DNA of 9,748 nucleotides from an uncultured Rivibacter sp. (lineage in GTDB: Bacteria; Pseudomonadota; Gammaproteobacteria; Burkholderiales; Burkholderiaceae). The notes beneath the pieces are model-generated. The model was not told the origin of the DNA. It saw only the letters and a list, made by a program, of their open reading frames with translations, and ran no database searches. Location: positions 1 to 9,748 of the forward strand of contig CAMLNA010000150.1 of NCBI GenBank assembly GCA_946481025.1, in the 5' to 3' direction. The position numbers were made by a program, and so were the translations under genes. Shown one piece after another: positions 1 through 6,112 of this stretch (the stretch's first letter is position 1; each line of letters opens with the position of its first letter).

Positions 1-442
1 CTATGCCGCGCCTGCGCTGCTGGCGCGCCAGGGCGAGCCGGTGTCGCCGGAGGCGTTGCCGCACATGGACGGCCTGCTGGTGCTGTCGCGCACCGGCGAG
101 CCCATGCCCTGGAAACTGACCCGCGGCGAAGAGCGTTGGCAGGGCCTGCCCATGCCGCGCGCCGTCATCAACGCCCCTGCGGTGCTGCTCAGGTTGGCCT
201 GCGAAGGCTGCGGCATCGTCGCCACCGCCGAGATGATCGCCGAGCCCCATGTGAAGAGCGGTGCGCTCGTGCGCGTGTTGCCGCAGTGGTGCCTGGCACC
301 GGTCGATGCGTGGGCGGTGTTTCCCGGGCGCCGGCTCATGCCGGCCAAGACGCGGGTGTTCATCGACGCCGTGGCCGCCGGCATCACCGGCGCCTGTGAC
401 GTGGCCGAGCGGCGGCGTCAGGCGGAGGCCGAGGCCGCTTGA
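1..442 (+). CDS. LysR-family transcriptional regulator, C-terminal part (5' end outside the window)
   Basis: The frame is open from base 2 with no start in the window, so this is the 3' end of a gene: about 146 residues ending at the TGA at 440-442. It is the second half of a LysR-type effector-binding domain. The diagnostic stretch near the C-terminus reads GCGIVATAEMIAEPHVKSGA, then LVRVLPQW, then AWAVFPGRRLMPAKTRVFID. This matches the family pattern of a 'G-G-I-a' turn, 'G-x-L-v-x-v-L-p-x-W', 'P-x-r-x-l-p-a-K' and 'F-i-d'. The DNA-binding helix-turn-helix would lie upstream. LysR regulators are cytoplasmic tetramers that control genes in response to a small ligand. The ligand and targets cannot be told from here, and the usual divergent target gene would be outside the window. 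The Ala/Glu/Arg-rich tail after the domain is not informative. The family call is firm; the biological role is unknown. Confidence 0.88.
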   Translation, partial: YAAPALLARQGEPVSPEALPHMDGLLVLSRTGEPMPWKLTRGEERWQGLPMPRAVINAPAVLLRLACEGCGIVATAEMIAEPHVKSGALVRVLPQWCLAPVDAWAVFPGRRLMPAKTRVFIDAVAAGITGACDVAERRRQAEAEAA

Positions 443-469
443 CACACCACAACCCGCTGCACAAAGCAA

Positions 470-501
470 GGGCCCCGCAACGCGCATCCGCTGCGGGGCC
501 C
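470..501 (-). terminator. Hairpin terminator between convergent genes
   Basis: A perfect 10-bp inverted repeat, GGGCCCCGCA (470-479) and TGCGGGGCCC (492-501), encloses a 12-nt loop. It lies between the stop of the LysR gene (+) and the stop of the BON lipoprotein gene (-). Read on the - strand the stem is followed by TTGCTTTGT, a modest T-rich tail; on the + strand it is followed by a G-rich run without T. It is therefore most likely the intrinsic terminator of the - strand gene. A second hairpin in the window (7938-7963) has a closely similar GGCCCC/GGGGCC core. Confidence 0.65.
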
Positions 502-526
502 GGGCGTGGTCAGCAACCGTGTTGCG

Positions 527-985
527 TCAGCCGCTCACGATCTGCAGCTGGTTGTCCACACGGCTCACGCCCGAAACGGTACTGGCGACCTGCTCGGCGC
601 GCTGCTTGTCGGCCATGCTCTTGACCTCGCCCTTGAGCACCACCGTGCCGTCCTTGCTGTCGACGTTGATGCCCAGCGTCTTGAGGTCAGGCTCCTTGAT
701 CAGTGCTGCCTTCACCGAAGCGGAGAGGCTGGCGTCGTCCACCGCATTGGCCATCTTGTCGGTCTGGCGTTCGATCGCCTGGCCGGCCTGTTCGCTCTTC
801 TGCTCGATGGCCTGGCCGGCCTGTTCGGTGCGCTGCTCCATGCGGGCAGTGGCTTCGTCGAGCTTCTGGCCGGCGGTCTGGCCGTCGTCGTCGCGGTTGT
901 TGCAGCCGGCCAGGCCCATCAGCAAGGCCGCGCTCACGGCGCCCAGGCTGAGCAGGCGCAGTTGCTTGGTGGTCGGTTGGGACAT
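527..985 (-). CDS. BON-domain lipoprotein with hendecad repeats
   Basis: A 152-residue protein starts at the ATG at 983-985, preceded by a clear AGGAGG 5 nt upstream. Residues 1-28 form a lipoprotein signal peptide: KQLRLL at the n-region, a hydrophobic core and the lipobox LAGC with Cys28 as the acylation site. Residues about 45-80 are charged and helical, with three 11-residue units (EQRTEQAGQAI, EQKSEQAGQAI and the weaker ERQTDKMANAV), which suggests an amphipathic or coiled-coil helix. Residues about 82-150 are a BON domain: short helix with SLSASVKAALI, then GINVDSKDGTVVLKGEV, then a helix and VSGVSRVDNQL, the usual alpha-beta-beta-alpha-beta order. BON proteins such as OsmY and DolP are periplasmic or outer-membrane-facing and are linked to osmotic or envelope stress and phospholipid binding. 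Asp is absent at positions +2 and +3 after the Cys (NNRDDD follows), so outer-membrane sorting is likely. It lies 68 nt downstream of the kinase gene but has its own strong ribosome binding site. The domain call is firm; the role is inferred. Confidence 0.9.
   Translation of the reverse strand: MSQPTTKQLRLLSLGAVSAALLMGLAGCNNRDDDGQTAGQKLDEATARMEQRTEQAGQAIEQKSEQAGQAIERQTDKMANAVDDASLSASVKAALIKEPDLKTLGINVDSKDGTVVLKGEVKSMADKQRAEQVASTVSGVSRVDNQLQIVSG
771..836 (-). repeat. 33-bp tandem repeat, two units, inside the BON lipoprotein gene
   Basis: Units 771-803 and 804-836 are adjacent copies. The first 24 bases of each differ at only one position (C or G at the sixth base), and the last nine bases diverge in the middle. 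Each unit encodes one 11-residue helical repeat. The preceding 33 bases (738-770) encode a degenerate third unit. The near-identity at DNA level points to a recent in-frame duplication or to gene conversion between the units. Confidence 0.8.
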
Positions 986-990
986 GAGAA

Positions 991-996
991 CCTCCT
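991..996 (-). promoter_or_regulatory. Ribosome binding site of the BON lipoprotein gene
   Basis: On the - strand AGGAGG ends 5 nt before the ATG at 985. It is a full Shine-Dalgarno core and fixes this start. It also suggests that the gene can be translated independently of the kinase gene upstream. Confidence 0.85.
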
Positions 997-1020
997 AGGG
1001 TCGAGTGGAACGCTGGCACG

Positions 1021-1037
1021 GCGGGCACGAAGCCCGC
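1021..1037 (-). other. Small hairpin between the kinase and BON lipoprotein genes
   Basis: GCGGGC (1021-1026) and GCCCGC (1032-1037) form a perfect 6-bp stem with a 5-nt loop. It lies between the TAA of the kinase gene and the ribosome binding site of the BON gene. No T-tract follows on the - strand, so it is not a classical terminator. It could be a processing or partial attenuation site that separates expression of the two genes, or it may be chance in very GC-rich DNA. Confidence 0.35.
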
Positions 1038-1053
1038 TGCGCACACCCAAACC

Positions 1054-3054
1054 TTAGGGCCGTGCAGAACCGGTCGCCGTCATCCAGCTGCGCGTCGGTC
1101 TGTCGGCCTGTTCTGACGGCACTTCGGCCGGCACCGCCGCCGCGGCCGGCAGCGACACGGTGAAGGTGGTGCCCCTGCCCTTGATGCTGTGCACGTCGAT
1201 GGCGCCGCCCATCTGTTCGAGCAGCAGCTTGACGACCACCAGGCCCAGTCCGGTGCCGGGCACGCTGGCCGAGGCCGCCAGGCGCTTGAACGGCCGAAAG
1301 AGCTGGTCCTGCTCCTGCGCGTCCAGGCCCTCGCCCTCGTCGCGCACGCTCACCTTCACCCAGCCGTCGGCTTCGGCGTGCTCGATCACCAGCACGCCGC
1401 CACGGCGGTTGTACTTGCAGGCATTGCTGAACAGATTGACGAACACCTGCTCGAGGCGTTGCGCGTCGGCCACCACGTGCAGCGGCTGCGGCGGCAGACC
1501 ATGCACCACCTGCACGTCATAGGACTGGCGCTCCTTGTCCACCAGTCGCAAGGCCGCGTCGACCACCGGCTGCAGGGCCATCGGGCGCAGCGACATGGAG
1601 AAGTTGCCCGAGTCGATGTGGGTGATGTCGAGCACGTCTTCCACCAGCCGCAGCAGGTGTTCGCCCGCTTCGCCGATGTGCTGCACCCGCGCACGCTGGG
1701 CAGGCGCCAGCGGCTGCGACGCGTCGGCCAGCATCAGCTGCGCGAAACCGAGCACCGCGTTGAGCGGCGTGCGCAGCTCATGGCTCAGGCGCGACAGGAA
1801 CTCGATGCGCGCGCGCGCCACCCGCTCGGCCGCGGCCTTGTCGAGCGCCAGCTGGGTGTTCTGCACCTCGTCGGTCACGTCGCGCACCACGCCCAGCATG
1901 CGCGCCGCCTGCTGGGCGCCCGCATCCCGGTACAGCAGGCCGGTCACCGCGAGGTGGCGCTCGGCGCCGTCGGTGGGACGCCGGACGCGGTAGCGCTGCT
2001 TGAACAGCTCGCCGCTGGCCACGGCCTGGGCAAGCGCCGAGCGCACCGGGGCGCGATCGTCTGCGTGCAGCAGCTTGCGCAGCTCGCTGCGCAGCAGGCG
2101 CAGCCCGTCGGCACGGAACTCGAATCCGTAGGCCGCGGCCGCCCGCGCGTCGAGAAACACCTCGTCGCTGTCGAGGTTCCAGTCGAAGAGCCCCAGGCCG
2201 TCGCTGGCGGTGGCCAGCGTCCAGCGCTGGTTGGCCTGGGCCAGCTGCTGCTGCGCCTGCTGGTGACGCAGCAGCCCGCGGCGGCCCAGGGCCACGCCGG
2301 CCATCGCCAGCAGTGCCGCCAGTACCAGGGTCACTGCGCACAACAGCCACACCACCGCCCGCGAGGCGGTGCCGAGCGAGGCCGAAAAGCGCCGCTCCTG
2401 GGCGATCAGGCGAGTCTCGAGCGCGTCGAGCTGCCCCATGGCATCGACCCGTTCCGCCGCCGACAGGCTCTCGCGGCCATCGAGCCGCCGCGAAAGGCGT
2501 GCCCCCACGGCCACCAGCTCGGCGATGAGCCGGTCGCCCTCGACCCAGGCTTCCACCGCGTCGCGCATCAGCGGCGTGCGGCTGCAGCAGCGGTACATCC
2601 ACACCATGGCCGGCACGTCGCCGGCATGGTTGCCCCCTCGCAGGAAGCCGTTGTGCGCTGCGGCCAGATCGGCGGGGCGGCGATCGAGCGCCTCACGCGC
2701 CTCGCGGTCGCCCAGGGGCACCTCCAGTGCCTCGGTGAAGCGGGCGTAGGCGACGGGGCTGCCGGTCACGGCATACAGGCGCAACTGCGCCACCGCGACG
2801 CTGCGGCCCTTGGACCACAGGCTCTCGCCGCCCACGTAGGCCCTCACGCCCGAAAGCGCATAGAAGCCGGCCACGCTCAGCAACGCGAGCAGCGCCGTGG
2901 CAGCCACGAACGGGCCCAGCACCCGCGCCATCGACACCCGGTGCTCGATCGTGGCCACCCCGGCGGGGGGCGCCTGGGCAGCGGCGGGCCGCCCGGCGCG
3001 CTCGTCCAGCGGGCCGGCGAGCAGCCCGCCTTTTCCCTGAGTAGTGCTGGCCAC
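1054..3054 (-). CDS. Membrane-bound PAS-containing sensor histidine kinase, orphan
   Basis: With the GTG start at 3054 this is 666 residues. That start is chosen because third-position G/C is very high from there on, while the 13 codons further upstream, from a TTG at 3093, have low third-position GC. An ATG at 2931 is the shortest plausible start. The order of domains is: TM1 about 46-67; an extracytoplasmic region about 68-230; TM2 about 233-256; a short Gln-rich linker helix; a PAS fold about 277-397 (begins LATASDGLGLFDWNL, ends GVVRDVTDE); a HisKA dimerisation helix with the H-box SRLSHELRTPLNA, phospho-acceptor His425; and a HATPase domain with the N-box NLFSNACKYN (Asn544), DEGEG (Asp572) and GTGLGL (from Gly600). 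All kinase motifs are intact. There is no receiver domain and no response regulator in the window, so the partner is elsewhere. The extracytoplasmic region contains an adjacent Cys pair (156-157) and a stretch VPLGDREAREAL that I cannot assign to a named domain. The signal is unknown. Confidence 0.92.
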   Translation of the reverse strand: MASTTQGKGGLLAGPLDERAGRPAAAQAPPAGVATIEHRVSMARVLGPFVAATALLALLSVAGFYALSGVRAYVGGESLWSKGRSVAVAQLRLYAVTGSPVAYARFTEALEVPLGDREAREALDRRPADLAAAHNGFLRGGNHAGDVPAMVWMYRCCSRTPLMRDAVEAWVEGDRLIAELVAVGARLSRRLDGRESLSAAERVDAMGQLDALETRLIAQERRFSASLGTASRAVVWLLCAVTLVLAALLAMAGVALGRRGLLRHQQAQQQLAQANQRWTLATASDGLGLFDWNLDSDEVFLDARAAAAYGFEFRADGLRLLRSELRKLLHADDRAPVRSALAQAVASGELFKQRYRVRRPTDGAERHLAVTGLLYRDAGAQQAARMLGVVRDVTDEVQNTQLALDKAAAERVARARIEFLSRLSHELRTPLNAVLGFAQLMLADASQPLAPAQRARVQHIGEAGEHLLRLVEDVLDITHIDSGNFSMSLRPMALQPVVDAALRLVDKERQSYDVQVVHGLPPQPLHVVADAQRLEQVFVNLFSNACKYNRRGGVLVIEHAEADGWVKVSVRDEGEGLDAQEQDQLFRPFKRLAASASVPGTGLGLVVVKLLLEQMGGAIDVHSIKGRGTTFTVSLPAAAAVPAEVPSEQADRPTRSWMTATGSARP

Positions 3055-3120
3055 GTTGGTGTGTCTTCGTGAAGCCCGATGAGCGTAGCGCAAGGCCCCG
3101 TGCGTGTGTCAGGCAATCGC

Positions 3121-3126
3121 TACAGT
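3121..3126 (+). promoter_or_regulatory. Candidate -10 element, possibly for a leaderless transcript
   Basis: TACAGT is a four-of-six match to TATAAT and ends 6 nt before the ATG at 3133. No Shine-Dalgarno sequence precedes that ATG. With usual spacing, transcription would start at or within a base or two of the ATG, which would give a leaderless mRNA. No convincing -35 hexamer is visible, so the call is tentative. Confidence 0.4.
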
Positions 3127-3132
3127 GCGCGC

Positions 3133-3927
3133 ATGGATGCCCCGTTCCAGTTGCCGATTTCACACCGTCGTCGCCTGCGTGAGATCTGGCGGTCCGCCGG
3201 ATGGCCCTGCCAGGACCTGATCGAGATCGACCTGCTGGCCGCGGGCCTGCTGCAACGCGTGCAGGACCCCGATGGCCGCGAGCGCCTGCGTGTCAGCGAC
3301 ACCGGGGTGCAGGTGCTTGCGCACACCTTGCAGAGCAATCGGGGTGCCTTGACTGCCCACGAAACCCTGGTGGCCCGCGTGGCGCTCGAGATGCAACGCG
3401 CCGGGCGCATCGCCTGGCGCGGCCTGAGCCTGCGCGCCCGGATCGAGCAGCCCGGGCTCGCCGAAACGCCCGCCGTGCTGCCGCTGGACCCCGCAGGAGC
3501 AGCGCCGCCGGCCGGTGGCCCGCCGCACCGCTGGGTGATGGCCATGCCCGACGTCTACTCGATCCGCAACACCACGGTCGAGGACTACGCCTGCCCCATC
3601 GTGCACGAGGTCAAGGTGCGCAGGGCCGACCTGCAGAGCGACCTGCGCAACGCTGCCAAGCGGGCGGCCTACCTCGACTTGTGCAGCGAGTGCTGGTACG
3701 TGCTGGCCGAAGGCATCGCGCAGCCCGACGAGGTACCGGCCGAGTGCGGCGTGCTGGTCGCCCGGCCGGCGGCCGGCGGCGGCACCGTGCTCGACGTGGC
3801 GAGGCCGGCGCCGCGCCGGGCCATGCGCCTGCCGTTCGGCGTGTGGCTCGCCCTGGCCAAGGCCACGCCGGTGGCCCCGCCGTTGGACGAGGCGCAAGGC
3901 TGGCTGGGGGACCCCGACGCGCTGTAG
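3133..3927 (+). CDS. MmcB-like PD-(D/E)XK nuclease-fold protein with winged-helix-like N-terminus
   Basis: The protein is 264 residues from the ATG at 3133. An in-frame ATG at 3079 is possible, but the 18 codons between them have weak third-position GC bias and the -10-like TACAGT lies inside them. Residues about 11-65 look like a winged helix: LREIWRSAGW, then QDLIEIDLLAAGLLQRV, then a wing RLRVSDTGVQVLA. Residues about 75-212 carry the pattern of the restriction-endonuclease-like fold: a helix HETLVARVALEMQRAG, then MAMPDVYSIRN with Asp140, then VHEVKVRRADLQSDL with Glu159-Val-Lys161, then AAYLDLCSECWYVLAEG and a GVLVA strand. This D...E-x-K arrangement followed by 'ADLQSDL' and 'YLDLC...YVLA' closely resembles the MmcB (DUF1052) group, which is linked to DNA repair. 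The fold assignment is inferred from pattern, not from a search. The protein is probably cytoplasmic, having no signal or membrane segment. It is divergent from the kinase gene and probably transcribed alone. DNA cleavage, DNA binding or RNA processing are all possible. Confidence 0.75.
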   Translation: MDAPFQLPISHRRRLREIWRSAGWPCQDLIEIDLLAAGLLQRVQDPDGRERLRVSDTGVQVLAHTLQSNRGALTAHETLVARVALEMQRAGRIAWRGLSLRARIEQPGLAETPAVLPLDPAGAAPPAGGPPHRWVMAMPDVYSIRNTTVEDYACPIVHEVKVRRADLQSDLRNAAKRAAYLDLCSECWYVLAEGIAQPDEVPAECGVLVARPAAGGGTVLDVARPAPRRAMRLPFGVWLALAKATPVAPPLDEAQGWLGDPDAL

Positions 3928-3979
3928 CCGGGCGCGCCGGCCCACAATCGCCCCACCCGTGAACTTCCGTCAACGAAGC

Positions 3980-5569
3980 ATGAACACCTCATGGTTCACC
4001 CCGGCACGCCGCCTTACCCTGGCGGTGCTGCTCGCGACGACAGCCTTGGCGGCGCCGCTGCGCGCCGCCGCGCCTGCGGCCGGCGTGGCCTGGCAGGACG
4101 CCGCGACCGACGCTGACATCGAACGCGCCTTCGCTCGGGCCAGGAACGAACGCAAGCCGTTGCTGCTGTATTGGGGTGCCAGGTGGTGCCCGCCGTGCAA
4201 CCAGCTCAAGGCGACGCTGTTCAACCGGCAGGACTTCATCACGCAGTCGCGCGCCTTCGTGGCGGTCCACGTCGACGGCGACCGGCCCGGCGCGCAGAAG
4301 CTGGGCTCGCGTTTCAGGGTGAGCGGCTATCCGACGCTGGTGCTCATGTCGCCGGCAGGCACCGAGATCACCCGCCTGCCCGGCGAGGTGGATGCTCCCC
4401 AGGTGATGCAGCTGTTGCAGCTGGGCCTGGCCGGCGGCCGGCCGGTGAAGGCGGTGCTCGCCGACGCGCGCGCGGGCCGGCCGATCGGCGCGAACGAGTG
4501 GCGCCTGCTCGCCTTCTACTCCTGGGAAACCGACGAAGAGCGGCTGCTGCCGCAGGCCGAGCTGCAGGCCGTGCTCGCGAAGCTCGCGGCCGCCTCGCCG
4601 GCCGGCGACACCGACACCTCGACCCGCCTGTGGCTGAAGGCGCTGGCCGCCCGCGAAGAGGACAAGCCGCCCGCCTTCAAGCCCGACGCCGCCTTGCGCG
4701 AGCGCGTGCTGAAGCTGCTGGCCGACCCGGTGGCTGCACGCGCGCAGATGGACGTGCTGAGCAACAACGCCCGCAGCCTCGCCCTCGCGCTGGCCACGCC
4801 CGAGCCCGCTGCGAACCAGGCCTTGCGCGACGCATTCGACGCGGCGCTGCGCCGCTTCCAGGTCGACGCCACCTTGTCGCGTGCCGATCGCATGAGCGCC
4901 AGCATCGCCCGCGTGGAACTCGCGCGCCTCGACCTGCCGCGCAAGGAGCTCCACCCGAAGCTGCCCGAGCCGCTGCTGGCCGATGTGCGTGCGCAGGTGG
5001 TGCGCGCCGACCGCGAGATCACCGACGGATACGAACGCCAGGCGGTGATCACCGCCGCCGGCTACCTGCTCGGCCGCGCCGGCCTGTGGGACGAGTCCGA
5101 TGCGCTGCTGAAGGCCGGCGTCGCCCGCAGCCACTCGCCCTACTACCTGATGAGCCAGCTCGGCGGCAATGCCCGCAAGCTCGGCAGGAAGGAGGAGGCC
5201 CTGCGCTGGTACGAGGAAGCGTTCGACAAGAGCGAAGGCCCGGCCACGCGGCTGCAATGGGGCGCCAGTTATCTCGACGCGCTGGTGGACCTGGCGCCGC
5301 AGGACGCCCAGCGCATCGAGCGCATCGCGGGCCAGCTGTTCGCCGAAGCCGGCCGGCAGCAGGGCGGCTTCCACGAACGCAATGCCAAGGCGCTGCAGCG
5401 CGTGGGCAGGAAGCTCGTCGACTGGAATGCCGACGGCAGCCGCAACGCGAGCCTAAGGCGCCTGCAGGGGCAGCTCGATCCGCTGTGCCGCAAGATCAAC
5501 AGGACCGACCCGCAGCGCGCCGCCTGCGAAACGCTGCTGAAGCCGACGACGAAGGAAAGCAAGGCATGA
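3980..5569 (+). CDS. Exported thioredoxin-fold protein with a long helical C-terminal region
   Basis: The protein is 529 residues from the ATG at 3980. A GTG at 3959 in frame adds seven residues and cannot be excluded. Residues 1 to about 30 are a Sec-type signal peptide: ARRLT, a hydrophobic core, then AAPLRAAA with likely cleavage near 29-31. Residues about 35-160 are a thioredoxin fold with the motif WCPPC (Cys70, Cys73) and the conserved cis-proline in GYPT (Pro118). The protein should act as a periplasmic disulphide oxidoreductase, more likely a reductase-type thioredoxin-7/DsbD-like domain than a DsbA. The remaining roughly 370 residues are almost wholly helical and Ala/Leu/Arg-rich. 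Residues about 352-420 look like tetratricopeptide-style helix pairs (GYLLGRAGLWDESDALL and KLGRKEEALRWYEEAFDK). Two further Cys (503 and 516) lie near the C-terminus. The fusion suggests a redox domain tethered to a protein-binding scaffold; the client is unknown. Its stop overlaps the start of the MaoC gene, so the two are translationally coupled. Confidence 0.88.
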   Translation: MNTSWFTPARRLTLAVLLATTALAAPLRAAAPAAGVAWQDAATDADIERAFARARNERKPLLLYWGARWCPPCNQLKATLFNRQDFITQSRAFVAVHVDGDRPGAQKLGSRFRVSGYPTLVLMSPAGTEITRLPGEVDAPQVMQLLQLGLAGGRPVKAVLADARAGRPIGANEWRLLAFYSWETDEERLLPQAELQAVLAKLAAASPAGDTDTSTRLWLKALAAREEDKPPAFKPDAALRERVLKLLADPVAARAQMDVLSNNARSLALALATPEPAANQALRDAFDAALRRFQVDATLSRADRMSASIARVELARLDLPRKELHPKLPEPLLADVRAQVVRADREITDGYERQAVITAAGYLLGRAGLWDESDALLKAGVARSHSPYYLMSQLGGNARKLGRKEEALRWYEEAFDKSEGPATRLQWGASYLDALVDLAPQDAQRIERIAGQLFAEAGRQQGGFHERNAKALQRVGRKLVDWNADGSRNASLRRLQGQLDPLCRKINRTDPQRAACETLLKPTTKESKA

Positions 5570-6024
5570 GCGCAACACCGAGGCTCTGGTGGGAAGACTT
5601 CGAAGCCGGCAGCGTGCGCGAGTTCGGCGGCCACACCCTCACCCGGGAAGAGATCGTGCGCTTCGCGGCCGAGTTCGACCCGCAGCCCTTCCACCTCGAC
5701 GAAGAGATCGCGAAGCAGTCGCTGTTCGGCGCCCTGGCGGCCAGCGGCTGGCACACCTGCTCGCTGGTGATGCGCATGATGTGCGACGCCTACCTGCTCG
5801 ACGCCGCCAGCCTCGGCTCGCCGGGGCTGGAGAACATCCGCTGGTTGAAGCCGGTGCTGGTGGGCGACACGCTGTCGGTGCGCATGGAAGTGCTCGAGGC
5901 CCGCGTGATGAACAGCCGGCCGACCGTGGGCCTCGTGCGCTCGCGGTGGGAGGCGCTCAATCAGCGCGGCGAGGCGGTGCTCAGCATGGAAGGCTGGGGG
6001 ATGTTCCGGCGGCGGCCGCAGTAG
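5566..6024 (+). CDS. MaoC-family hot-dog-fold dehydratase/hydratase
   Basis: The protein is 152 residues. Its ATG overlaps the TGA of the preceding gene (ATGA at 5566-5569), so it is made by coupled translation; a short AAGG lies just upstream. Residues about 8-140 match single-domain MaoC-like hydratases: WWEDFEAGSV at the start, LTREEIVRFAAEFDPQPFHL in the middle, then FGALAASGWHT, and the closing strands from about 85 onward. Asp38 and His43 in DPQPFH correspond to the catalytic Asp/His pair of R-specific enoyl hydratases. Members add water to or remove it from acyl-CoA thioesters, in cytoplasmic fatty acid, polyhydroxyalkanoate or catabolic routes; the substrate is not evident here. No signal peptide is present, so it works in a different compartment from the exported protein it is coupled to. 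That mismatch makes a direct functional link doubtful. Confidence 0.9.
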   Translation: MSATPRLWWEDFEAGSVREFGGHTLTREEIVRFAAEFDPQPFHLDEEIAKQSLFGALAASGWHTCSLVMRMMCDAYLLDAASLGSPGLENIRWLKPVLVGDTLSVRMEVLEARVMNSRPTVGLVRSRWEALNQRGEAVLSMEGWGMFRRRPQ

Positions 6025-6073
6025 CGGCGACACCGTCTGTCGAGACGCAAAGCACCGCCGCGACGCAAGCGTG

Positions 6074-6112
6074 AGGCTCCAGATAGCGTTAACAGGCCCT
6101 AGTCAGGAGCCT
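6074..6112. other. Inverted repeat at the convergent ends of the MaoC and RlmN-family genes
   Basis: AGGCTCC (6074-6080) and GGAGCCT (6106-6112) are a perfect 7-bp inverted repeat with a 25-nt spacer. The second arm lies within the last codons of the RlmN-family gene. The two genes converge here, so a bidirectional terminator is expected, but the loop is long and there is no T-tract. It is a weak candidate. The rest of 6025-6102 shows only a short repeated GACGCAA and nothing else I can name. Confidence 0.25.

Noticed and set aside
2240..2275. A CTG/CAG-rich run that looked like a microsatellite
   Set aside because: It encodes the Gln-rich linker helix of the kinase after TM2 and is interrupted by other codons; it is codon use and not a perfect repeat.
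1189..3072. A 627-codon open frame on the + strand, antisense to the kinase
   Set aside because: It is the exact antisense of an intact histidine kinase with all motifs. Its product is rich in His, Gln, Arg and Ala without any domain, as expected for a shadow frame in GC-rich DNA.
3927..3941. Small GCCGG/CCGGC stem right after the nuclease-like gene
   Set aside because: A 5-bp stem with no T-tract is expected by chance at this GC content; too weak to call a terminator.
3989..5374. A 461-codon open frame on the - strand, antisense to the thioredoxin-like gene
   Set aside because: The sense frame has a signal peptide, WCPPC and cis-Pro; the antisense product is low-complexity with no motif.
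4171..6024. A 617-codon + strand open frame that appears to fuse an Arg/Ala-rich protein to the MaoC protein
   Set aside because: Up to about 5565 it is an out-of-frame reading of the thioredoxin-like gene. Only the last 152 codons are real, and those start at the ATGA overlap.
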